NCBI RefSeq assembly: GCF_013363755.1
Contig: NZ_CP054840.1
Coordinates: forward strand, 1,288,501 to 1,352,500
Direction: 5' to 3'
Source of the DNA: Comamonas antarctica
GTDB taxonomy: Bacteria; Pseudomonadota; Gammaproteobacteria; Burkholderiales; Burkholderiaceae_C
DNA length: 64,000 bases
The notes under the pieces are model-generated. The model ran no database searches, was not told the DNA's origin, and saw nothing but the letters and a program-made list of their open reading frames with translations. This document shows positions 1-6,832 of the stretch, in pieces. Each line of letters begins with the position of its first letter. Positions within the stretch are counted from its first letter, which is position 1. The translations under genes were made by a program, and so were the position numbers.

Positions 1-945
1 GCAGCGGAAGCCGACATGGCTGGTGGAGGTGTCGATGGGCTGGGCGTGGCGCGCCGCCGGGCGGTAGCGCCGGCAGTAGCTCGGCGCGCACAGGTGCGAG
101 CCGCCCTTGAGCACCTTGCGCGGAATCGGCACGCCGTCGCCGCCGGCATAGCTGGCCTCCTCGCGCGCGCCGCGCGGGTCGCGCGGCGCGCAGCAGGGGC
201 GCGCGCCCTGGTCCTCGTGCCGCGGCGCGTACCAGTCGGCGGTCCACTCCCAGACATTGCCAATCATGTCGAGCAGCCCCCAGCCGTTGGCGGGAAACGC
301 GTTGACCGGCGAGGTGCGGTCGTAGCCGTCGCCGCGCTGGTTCTCATGCGGAAACGCACCCTGCCAGGTGTTGGCCATGTGGCGGCCGCCGGGCGTGAGT
401 TCGTCGCCCCAGGCGTATTCGGCGCCGCTCAGGCCGCCGCGCGCGGCGAATTCCCACTCGGCTTCGGTCGGCAGCGCCAGCCCGGCCCATTCGGCGTAAG
501 CCAGCACATCGCAGTAGGCGACATGCACGACCGGGTGGTCGTCCAGCCCGCCAATCGAGCTGCGCGGACCTTGCGGACGGCGCCATTGCGCATCGAAGCG
601 GAAATTCCACCACTGGCTGTAATCGCGCAGGTCCACGGGATGGTCGGGGGGCGAGAACACCATCGAGCCGGCGCGCAGCATGTGCGGCAGCGCGCCCGGA
701 TAGGACGCCGGGTCGGGCGCCTTCTCGGCAAAGGTGACATAGCCCGTGGCCTCGACAAAGCGCCGGAACTCGCGGTTGGTCACGGGCGTGCGCTGCATCC
801 AGAACCCTTCCACACGCGCGAAGTGGGCCGGAGCTTCCTCGGGGTAGTGGTCATCGGAGCCCATGCGGAACAGGCCGCCGGGCACCCACACCAGGTTGCC
901 GGGCCGGGTCGCGGCGGGCCGCGCGGTTTTGACGACGTCGTCCAT
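1..945 (-). CDS. Formylglycine-generating enzyme family protein (partial, 3' end cut)
   Basis: SUMF1/FGE-sulfatase domain. FGE oxidises the Cys of a sulfatase CxAxR or CxPxR motif to formylglycine. Seen: VPGGLFRMGS at the N-terminus, the EWEFAARGG and GNVWEWTADW blocks, and near the C-terminus KGGSHLCAPSYCRRYRPAAR. The two cysteines spaced C-x4-C match the catalytic pair of aerobic FGE, so it should be an active enzyme rather than a non-catalytic homologue. The ATG at 945 lies 4 bases after the stop of the DUF202 gene, so the two are cotranscribed. The likely client is the sulfatase at 11939-13480, which has CTAGR. The window edge removes only the last residues after SHVGFRC. Confidence 0.9.
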   Translation of the reverse strand, partial: MDDVVKTARPAATRPGNLVWVPGGLFRMGSDDHYPEEAPAHFARVEGFWMQRTPVTNREFRRFVEATGYVTFAEKAPDPASYPGALPHMLRAGSMVFSPPDHPVDLRDYSQWWNFRFDAQWRRPQGPRSSIGGLDDHPVVHVAYCDVLAYAEWAGLALPTEAEWEFAARGGLSGAEYAWGDELTPGGRHMANTWQGAFPHENQRGDGYDRTSPVNAFPANGWGLLDMIGNVWEWTADWYAPRHEDQGARPCCAPRDPRGAREEASYAGGDGVPIPRKVLKGGSHLCAPSYCRRYRPAARHAQPIDTSTSHVGFRC

Positions 946-949
946 GTGT

Positions 950-1630
950 CTATCCAAAGGGTCCGATGTTCAACACGATGCTCAGCACGGCGACCACGCC
1001 GATGCCCAGCAGGATGATTGCGGTCACCAGCGTGAAGGAGGTCGGAAACACGCTTTCGCCGTGGATCAGGCCGTTCTCGGTCATTTCTTCGCGCGTGTGG
1101 CGCAGGCCCTGCATGAAGCGCAGGTGGTAGAGGATGCCGATCGCCAGCATGATGATGCCCAGGCACACCAGCGATACGCCGAAGTTGCGAGTCGCATGCG
1201 AGTCGTGGAGCAGTTTGTTGATGGCCAGCTTCTCGAACGCCTGGACGATGGTGAAACCAAAGCTGATCAGCGACAGCGAGGTGCGGATCACCGACATCAG
1301 CGTGCGGTCGGCGCTCATGCGCGTGCGCTGGAACGACATGCCGGTGCGCCGCTTGGACATGTCCGTGCGCGCCGTCGACATGTCGGTGCGCTCCGTCGAC
1401 ATCGCGGTGCGCTCCTTGGACATGTCGGTGCGCTCCCTGGACATGCCGGTGCGTTCGGTGGACATGTCGGTGCGCTTGGCCGACAGGCCGGTGCGGAACT
1501 GCGAGTACTGCAGCGACGCACTGTCCGGATCGGACGCGTCGACCTGCGGGATCTGGGTTGGCGGCGGCTTGTCCGGACCTGCCGGCGGCGTCGGATCGGT
1601 GGGCGGCGTCGGGTCTTGGTTCGAGGTCAT
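950..1630 (-). CDS. DUF202-type membrane protein with tandem RT-x-M-S repeats
   Basis: 226 aa. A Pro-rich N-terminus (residues 7-30) is followed by 11 copies of a seven-residue unit, RTxMSxx (residues 46-122), running straight into the first membrane segment. Two further hydrophobic segments follow (about residues 150-170 and 200-222), giving three membrane helices. Short RTxLAxxRTxLA runs before the first helix are typical of DUF202 (YidH-like) proteins; this one is extended. Function unknown. The ATG at 1630 is preferred over upstream codons because it is 50 bases downstream of the shared promoter element; no Shine-Dalgarno is visible. First gene of an operon with the FGE gene. Confidence 0.8.
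   Translation of the reverse strand: MTSNQDPTPPTDPTPPAGPDKPPPTQIPQVDASDPDSASLQYSQFRTGLSAKRTDMSTERTGMSRERTDMSKERTAMSTERTDMSTARTDMSKRRTGMSFQRTRMSADRTLMSVIRTSLSLISFGFTIVQAFEKLAINKLLHDSHATRNFGVSLVCLGIIMLAIGILYHLRFMQGLRHTREEMTENGLIHGESVFPTSFTLVTAIILLGIGVVAVLSIVLNIGPFG
1265..1495 (-). repeat. 11 x 21-bp in-frame tandem repeat inside the DUF202 gene
   Basis: Eleven consecutive 21-bp units encode RTGLSAK, RTDMSTE, RTGMSRE, RTDMSKE, RTAMSTE, RTDMSTA, RTDMSKR, RTGMSFQ, RTRMSAD, RTLMSVI and RTSLSLI. R, T and S are kept in every unit. The outer units diverge and the middle ones are nearly identical, as expected if copy number grew by slippage or unequal exchange in the middle. Confidence 0.9.
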
Positions 1631-1636
1631 GGCACA

Positions 1637-1682
1637 AAGATAATCAGCGCGCCCGGGTGGAGCATTGGACCTTGGTCCCATC
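1637..1682 (-). promoter_or_regulatory. Shared promoter element, copy A (DUF202-FGE operon)
   Basis: On the minus strand ATGGGACCAAGGTCCAAT (1681-1664) contains the inverted repeat GGACC-AA-GGTCC. Counting the first T of TGGGACC as 1, a -10-like TATCTT lies at 39-44 (1642-1637) and the ATG at 51. Three further copies with the same layout occur at about 6780, 16205 and 17460. The role as activator site is inferred. Confidence 0.65.
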
Positions 1683-1705
1683 GCTGTGCAGGGCAGTTGA
1701 CGCCG

Positions 1706-3196
1706 TCAGCGCGCAGGCGTCGCGAGCGATTCGAGCACCCGCGCCGCGGCGGCATGCTGCGGCACGGCCAGGCCCTGGCGCGCCTGGGCGGCGGAGATCT
1801 GCGCACCCTGCACGCTGCCGCGCACCACCAGGTCGCTGCCCGGCGCGTAGACCCAGCGCGTGATGGCCGCGACCTCGGCGTCGGTCAGGTCGCCGGCGGC
1901 CAGCAGCACCGCCGAGGTGGCCAGCGTCTGCAACTCGGCGGACTGCCCCGCGTAGGTGCCTGCAGGCAAGGCCAGCGGGTACCAGGCGGGATTGCGCGCC
2001 GCGAGATCGCGCACCACGCGCGCCTCCAGTGGCAGCAGCTGCAAGCCCAGTTCCGCCACCGCGCCGCGGATGCTGTCGGCAGGAAAGCCGATGACCTGCA
2101 CCAGCGCATCGGCTGCGCCGTCGCGCAAGGCGCGCAGCGCGGCGTCGGGCGCCAGGTCCAGCACCGCCGACAGCCGGGACTCGTCCACGCCATGGGCTTG
2201 CAGCACGGCCAGCGCCGTGGTGCGCGACGCGGCGCCGGGCTGGCCCACGGCCACGCGCTTGCCGGCCAGGTCGGCGACCGAGCGCAGGCCCGCCTCGCGC
2301 CGCACCAGCACATGCACGGCCTCGGGGTAGAGGCTGCCAATGGCGCGCAGCGTGGTCCACGCACCTTCCTGGGCAAACGGGCCTTCGCCGCGGAAGGCCC
2401 ACCAAGCCGAGTCGCCCTGTGCCAGGCCCAGCGGCGCACGGCCTTCGCGCACCAGCCGGATGTTTTCCTCGCCGCCCGCGGTGACCAGGGCCTCGGTGCG
2501 CTGGCTGCCCTGGCCCAACGCCTGGGCAAAGCGCAGGTATTGGCCGCTGGCCGGACCCGCGGCAATGGCGTAGCCGCGCGCGACACGCGCCAGACGCGCG
2601 CGCAGGGCCGCGTGCGCGTTCTCCAGTTCCTGCACGATGGCCTCGCGCGTGGCCGGCGAGGTTTCGGGCGGCGCGTTGGCGACCACGCTGCGCATGGCCT
2701 CGAGCAGCCGCTCCTCGGGCGGGCGGGGCGCTTCTGCCGCGAAGCCTGGGGCGCCCGGCGCGCTAAAGCCCTGCGGCGCCACCGCTTCCCAGCCCTCGCC
2801 TGCGCGCCGGTACAGCGCCGAGCCATGGGCGCGCAGCACATCGCCGGCCTGGTTGCCACCGCTGCGGATGCCGGTCAGCCCCTTGGGCCCCGTGCCCAGC
2901 GCGCTCACCAGCCCGGCGACGCCGGCCGCATCCCAGGCGCCGAAGTCGTAGTCGCGCGCCAGTTGCAGGTCGGCATCGAAATAAACCACGCGCCGGGTCT
3001 CGCCCGGCGGTGCCTTGGCGTCGTCCTGCGAGCCGCGGCGCTGCAGCGCCTGCAGCTGGAGCGTTCCCGCAGGCAGCGCCGCGTCCAGGCGCTGCCGCAC
3101 GTCGGCCTCGAGCGCTCGCGTGTCGGGGCCGCGTGCGCAGGCCGCGAGCAGCAGCGCCAGCAGCAGGGCAGCAGTCGGGCCGATGCGCAGCGCCAT
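1706..3196 (-). CDS. TAXI-family (TRAP-type) solute-binding lipoprotein
   Basis: 496 aa. The signal peptide ends in a lipobox (LLALLLAAC), so this is a lipoprotein. Residues from about 215 on carry the TAXI fold signature: GYAIAAGPASGQYLRFAQAL, then ENIRLVREGRAPLGLAQGDS and LAGKRVAVGQPGAASRTTA. The roughly 200 residues before it are extra; usual TAXI binding proteins are near 320 aa. No TRAP permease (DctQM) is nearby. Instead the gene starts 2 bases after the stop of a GltS-type symporter, so it is almost certainly cotranscribed and perhaps works with that carrier. Substrate unknown. Confidence 0.75.
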   Translation of the reverse strand: MALRIGPTAALLLALLLAACARGPDTRALEADVRQRLDAALPAGTLQLQALQRRGSQDDAKAPPGETRRVVYFDADLQLARDYDFGAWDAAGVAGLVSALGTGPKGLTGIRSGGNQAGDVLRAHGSALYRRAGEGWEAVAPQGFSAPGAPGFAAEAPRPPEERLLEAMRSVVANAPPETSPATREAIVQELENAHAALRARLARVARGYAIAAGPASGQYLRFAQALGQGSQRTEALVTAGGEENIRLVREGRAPLGLAQGDSAWWAFRGEGPFAQEGAWTTLRAIGSLYPEAVHVLVRREAGLRSVADLAGKRVAVGQPGAASRTTALAVLQAHGVDESRLSAVLDLAPDAALRALRDGAADALVQVIGFPADSIRGAVAELGLQLLPLEARVVRDLAARNPAWYPLALPAGTYAGQSAELQTLATSAVLLAAGDLTDAEVAAITRWVYAPGSDLVVRGSVQGAQISAAQARQGLAVPQHAAAARVLESLATPAR

Positions 3197-3198
3197 CG

Positions 3199-4404
3199 TC
3201 ACTGCCCCAGCAAGTCCAGCGAGAGGAAACCGGTCAGTATCACGGCGTTCATCAGGTCCACCAGGAAGGCGCCGGCCAGCGGCACGATCAGGAACGCGCG
3301 CGGCGCCGGACCATGCTTGGCCGCGATCGCCTGCATGTTCGCGATGGCCGTCGCGGTCGAGCCCAGATTGAAGCCGATGAAGGCGGCCGAGGTCACGGCA
3401 GCCTCGTAGTCGCGGCCCATGACGCGAAAACAGACGAAAACCGCGTAGAGCGCGATGATGATCGTATGCGCCGCCAGGATGGCCAGCAGCGGCCCGGCCG
3501 TGCGCGCGACCTCGACCAGGTTCAGCGCCATCATCGTCATCACCAGGAACAGCGCCAGGCACAGGCCCGAGATCAGCTCGGTGGCTCGGTCGTCGAAGTG
3601 CAGCCCCACCAGCGGCGCCAGGTTGCGCACGGCCACGCCTACCAGCATGCACCACAGGAAACCGGGCACGGTCATCGGCAGATCCTGCATTTGCTGCGCC
3701 AGCCACTGGCCCAGGATGACCGCGCCGAGAATGCCGGCCAGCGCGCCCGCCACGCCCAGCGCCGACACCGCGCGCGCTTCGGCCTGCGGCCCGGCGGCCT
3801 GCGCCTCGGCCTGGTCCAGCCCGAGCCGGTGGCGCCTGATGAGGAACTGCGCGACCGGTCCCGCGACGATGCCGCCCAGGATGAGGCCCACGGTGGCCGA
3901 GGTCATGGAAAGCTCCATCACCGACTGCAGGTTGTTGACCTCGGCAAAGCGCTCGGCATAGGCCGCGCCCGTGCCATGGCCGCCGACCAGCGTGATCGAG
4001 CCGACGATGACGCCGTACAGCGGATGCAGGTCCAGCAGCGTGGCCATTGCGAGCCCGACGCCGTTTTGCAGCACGATGAAGGGAAACAGCACCAGCACGA
4101 AGCGGCCCAGCGCCTTGCCGCCCTGGCGCAGCAGCCGCAGGTCGGCGCCCATGCCGACGCCGGCAAAGAACATCAGCAGCAGGGTCGGCTTGAGCGTCGT
4201 GTCGAGCGCCACCGGCGCCTGCCCGCTGCTGCCCAGCAGCGCCGCCGCCGAGGCGACGGCCGCGAACAGCAGGCCGCCCGTCACGGGCTCGGGAATGTTG
4301 TAGCGCGCGAGAAAGCCCACGCGCCGCGTGACGCCCGCGCCGACCAGCAGGCAGGCCACGGCGGCAAACAGCGATTGCAGCGGCGTCAGGGCGAAAGCGT
4401 CCAT
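3199..4404 (-). CDS. gltS: Sodium/glutamate symporter family protein (GltS-like)
   Basis: 401 aa, the usual GltS length, with about 10-12 membrane segments arranged as two inverted halves. Diagnostic stretches are NIPEPVTGGLLFA near residue 40, VGGHGTGAAYAERF near 145 and GFNLGSTATAIANM near 345, all typical of the ESS family. GltS imports glutamate with Na+ across the inner membrane. Substrate here is uncertain because the neighbours are an acid phosphatase upstream and a TAXI binding lipoprotein downstream, not glutamate metabolism genes. Confidence 0.88.
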   Translation of the reverse strand: MDAFALTPLQSLFAAVACLLVGAGVTRRVGFLARYNIPEPVTGGLLFAAVASAAALLGSSGQAPVALDTTLKPTLLLMFFAGVGMGADLRLLRQGGKALGRFVLVLFPFIVLQNGVGLAMATLLDLHPLYGVIVGSITLVGGHGTGAAYAERFAEVNNLQSVMELSMTSATVGLILGGIVAGPVAQFLIRRHRLGLDQAEAQAAGPQAEARAVSALGVAGALAGILGAVILGQWLAQQMQDLPMTVPGFLWCMLVGVAVRNLAPLVGLHFDDRATELISGLCLALFLVMTMMALNLVEVARTAGPLLAILAAHTIIIALYAVFVCFRVMGRDYEAAVTSAAFIGFNLGSTATAIANMQAIAAKHGPAPRAFLIVPLAGAFLVDLMNAVILTGFLSLDLLGQ

Positions 4405-4421
4405 GGGTCTGTCGCGGCGCT

Positions 4422-5240
4422 TCAGAGCGGCTGGGCCAGCGCGGCTGCTTCGGCGCGGCAGTCGCGCGTGGGCTTGGCGCCGCTGGCCTGCGCCGCGGCC
4501 AGCTCCTTCTTTGCGGCCGCGAGATCGCTGCGGAAGGCCGGCTCCGACTGCAGGCGCGCCACGGTGGCGGCGGCGACGAAGCGGCCCTCGAGCACATCGC
4601 TGCGCCAGTGGACGTTGCAGATATTGCGGTTTTCGCCAAACGCGCGGCCGCGCGCGGCAATGGCATCGGTGCGCGCGGGCGCGATCTCGATCAGCACCAT
4701 TGCCCAGGCCCAGCCGATGGCGGTGTGGCCCGAGGGATAGGAGCCGTCCTTGGCCAGGAAGGCCTGTTCCTGCGGCGTGCAGATCGGCGCCTGGTTGGCG
4801 ACGAATGGCCGGGTGCGCTGGTAGTGGTCCTTGGCCGAGTAGGTGGCCAGCCCCGCGTCGGTCATGGTGCGGCGCAGCAACTGGTACAGGTAGGGAGTGC
4901 GGGCCTGGGTCACGGATACACCCAGCACGCAGGAGAAGGTGTCGGCGGCATGCGGAAAGCGCAGGTCGGCGTCCAGCGTGGCTTGCGTCCAGCGCGGCGT
5001 GCCGTGCAGCGCCAGGCTCTTGCGCATGATCTCCTCGTCGAACGCAAACGCGCCCGAGCCCGGTGCCGGCGGCGGTGGGATCAGCGCCAGGCTGTTGGGC
5101 AGCGCCTCCTTGGACAGGTAGCCCTGCAGGAATCCGGGCAGGATTTCCGGGACCTTGGCCGGCTGCGCGGGCTGCGCCGGGTCGGGGACATGGGCGCAGC
5201 CGGCAACGGTCAGCGCGACGATGGCAAGCAATGTTTTCAT
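4422..5240 (-). CDS. Class A-type acid phosphatase (PAP2 superfamily) lipoprotein
   Basis: 272 aa. The signal peptide has a lipobox (LTVAGC). The PAP2 phosphatase motifs are present in order: KDHYQRTRP (K-x6-RP), GSYPSGHTAIG (PSGH) and NVHWRSDVLEGR (the H-x3-D of motif 3). These belong to the vanadate-sensitive phosphatase fold, with nucleophilic His in the last motif. Probably hydrolyses phosphomonoesters in the periplasm. First gene of an operon with the GltS-like and TAXI genes (17 bases to the next gene). Confidence 0.85.
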   Translation of the reverse strand: MKTLLAIVALTVAGCAHVPDPAQPAQPAKVPEILPGFLQGYLSKEALPNSLALIPPPPAPGSGAFAFDEEIMRKSLALHGTPRWTQATLDADLRFPHAADTFSCVLGVSVTQARTPYLYQLLRRTMTDAGLATYSAKDHYQRTRPFVANQAPICTPQEQAFLAKDGSYPSGHTAIGWAWAMVLIEIAPARTDAIAARGRAFGENRNICNVHWRSDVLEGRFVAAATVARLQSEPAFRSDLAAAKKELAAAQASGAKPTRDCRAEAAALAQPL

Positions 5241-5425
5241 CTGAGCTCCTTGGGGCGGCGGCCAGGGATGATGGCCTCATCCGGGATAGACAGGAGCCAG
5301 CATTACAGGTTGCGGCCGCTTCCAGAATGGCACCTTGGGGCAACGCGCTACGAACCGTGGGCCAATGCCAACGCCGCGCGCCGCGCGGAAGATCCAGCCG
5401 CGATCACATCATTACTGGAGGTTCT

Positions 5426-5851
5426 ATGATTCGTGCGTGGCTCTCTATCGCCTTGATGGCGCTGCTGGCTGCCTGCTCCACGCCCCAGCAGGGCGAAACC
5501 GAGGTGCGCCTGGGCAAGGTCACGCGCATCGAGGCCGTGACCATCGATGGCGACCACCAGCTGGGCCTGGGTGCCATCATCGGCGCCGTGGCTGGGGGCG
5601 TGCTGGGCTATCAGATCGGCAATGGCACCGGCCGCGACGTGGCCACCGTGGCCGGCTCGCTGCTGGGCGCGTATGGCGGCAACAAGGTCCAGAACCACTA
5701 TGCCAGCCCGCGTCCGGGCCAGCATGTGCTGGTGCTGCTGGACAACGGCGTCTCCGTCGGGATCACCCAGCCGGTGAACTCCGCGCTGGCGGTGGGCGAC
5801 CGGGCGCGCGTCGAAGGCGTGGGCCAGGACGCCCGCGTGATGCGCTACTGA
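5426..5851 (+). CDS. Glycine-zipper 2TM outer membrane lipoprotein (SlyB/Pcp-like)
   Basis: 141 aa. Lipobox LMALLAAC near residue 16. A glycine-zipper hairpin follows (GLGAIIGAVAGGVLGYQIG, then VATVAGSLLGAYGGNKVQ, residues 47-90), then a small beta domain (QHVLVLLDNGVSVGI). This is the layout of SlyB/Pcp outer membrane lipoproteins, involved in envelope integrity. A good ribosome site (CTGGAG) sits 5 bases before the ATG. Divergent from the phosphatase operon, with 185 bases between. Confidence 0.88.
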   Translation: MIRAWLSIALMALLAACSTPQQGETEVRLGKVTRIEAVTIDGDHQLGLGAIIGAVAGGVLGYQIGNGTGRDVATVAGSLLGAYGGNKVQNHYASPRPGQHVLVLLDNGVSVGITQPVNSALAVGDRARVEGVGQDARVMRY

Positions 5852-5923
5852 AGGCGTTCAGCCCGTCAGGAGCAACCCATGTACCCGCACGCCCCCCGCA
5901 GCGCCAGCGTCGGCGCCGGACGC

Positions 5924-6613
5924 TCAGTGCGGCGTGCCATGGGGCGCGAACGACCATTGCGGGTGCGCGCGCAATACCGTGCGCACGAGTTCCGCCACCG
6001 AGTCCACCTGCATCTTTTCCATGGCGCGGGCGCGGTGCACCTTGACGGTCTTCTCGGCCGTGCCCAGTTCGGCGGCAATCTGCTTGTTCAGCCGGCCCGA
6101 CATGACATGGCCAAGGACTTCGCGCTCGCGCGGCGTGAGCGTGGCCAGGCGCGAATCGGTCACCGCGCTGCGCGAACGCTCCTCGCGCTGGGACTGGTCG
6201 CGCGCGAAGGCCCGCTCGACAGCCGAGAACAGCAGCGCCTCGTCCACTGGTTTGGTAAGGAAGTCGCAGGCCCCGAATTTCATTGCCGCGGCGCAGGTCG
6301 ATACGCTGGCCGTACCGGAGAGAAACACCACCGGCATGGACCGGGCACGTGCTGTCAACTGTTGCTGCAGATCGAGTCCCCCCAGACCGGGCATGCACAC
6401 GTCGAGGACGATGCATCCCTGGCCGTCCGGATCGGCATCGCGCAGGAAATCCTCGGCGCTGTTGAATTCCAGCACCCGGAACATCGCCGAGCGCAGCAGC
6501 CACCCGATGGCTTTTCGGACAGCGCTGTCATCGTCGATCAGGTAGACATGCGGCTGCCCGACCACCCCTCCCATGCCAAAGGTCTTGTACGACGCCAAAT
6601 CATCAGTCTGCAT
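5924..6613 (-). CDS. FixJ-family response regulator, intact receiver (RR1)
   Basis: 229 aa. Receiver (residues 20-140) with the acidic pocket D27-D29, phosphoacceptor D71 (IVLDVCMPG) and K121 (FLTKP). A LuxR-type helix-turn-helix follows (LTPREREVLGHVMSGRLNKQ). All residues needed for phosphorylation are present. The ATG at 6613 is chosen because GGAGGT lies 4 bases upstream; a TTG 12 bases earlier overlaps that site. Divergent from the MASE1 kinase, its likely partner. Unlike the kinase gene it has no copy of the shared promoter element and may be made constitutively. Candidate activator of the four-promoter regulon. Confidence 0.9.
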   Translation of the reverse strand: MQTDDLASYKTFGMGGVVGQPHVYLIDDDSAVRKAIGWLLRSAMFRVLEFNSAEDFLRDADPDGQGCIVLDVCMPGLGGLDLQQQLTARARSMPVVFLSGTASVSTCAAAMKFGACDFLTKPVDEALLFSAVERAFARDQSQREERSRSAVTDSRLATLTPREREVLGHVMSGRLNKQIAAELGTAEKTVKVHRARAMEKMQVDSVAELVRTVLRAHPQWSFAPHGTPH

Positions 6614-6778
6614 GGTTACCTCCAATAGGCAAGTTTTGGAATGCGGTTGAGACTCAATTGGTTTTCTGTCGGCTGAAATAAGTGTAAAAGGATCCAGTGA
6701 TTTAACCTGTCTGGCTCATGTTTGGTAACAAATGTTTCCTTCTTTAAGATTTGATGACTTTTTACTAAGTAGTGGCGA

Positions 6779-6825
6779 TATGGGACCAAAGGGCGATGCG
6801 TCGGGATAACCCGAGGCTCGACTAT
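6779..6825 (+). promoter_or_regulatory. Shared promoter element, copy B (histidine kinase)
   Basis: ATATGGGACCAAAGGGCGAT (6778-6797), with a -10-like GACTAT at 6820-6825, one base off the spacing in the other copies. The kinase ATG is 52 bases after the T of TGGGACC and no Shine-Dalgarno precedes it. The whole 6614-6832 divergent region is much richer in A and T than the surrounding genes. Confidence 0.6.
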
Positions 6826-6832
6826 TTGTTCC

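Noticed and set aside
1265..1495. Possible CRISPR or non-coding satellite from the regular 21-bp spacing
   Set aside because: No spacers; the repeat is in frame and encodes a conserved amino acid pattern.
863..3409. An 848-codon open frame on the plus strand opposite the TAXI gene, and similar long antisense frames elsewhere
   Set aside because: His/Arg/Gln-rich composition with no family motifs and no ribosome site; these are by-products of high GC on the strand opposite real genes.
5145..5162. CGGGACCTTGGCCGG, a partial match to the shared element
   Set aside because: Lies inside the phosphatase coding sequence, lacks the CCAAT half and a following -10.
5327..5343. ATGGCACCTTGGGGCAA, resembling the shared promoter element, near the lipoprotein gene
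   Set aside because: Mismatch in the GGGACC core, no -10-like hexamer at the expected distance, and about 98 bases from the start codon.
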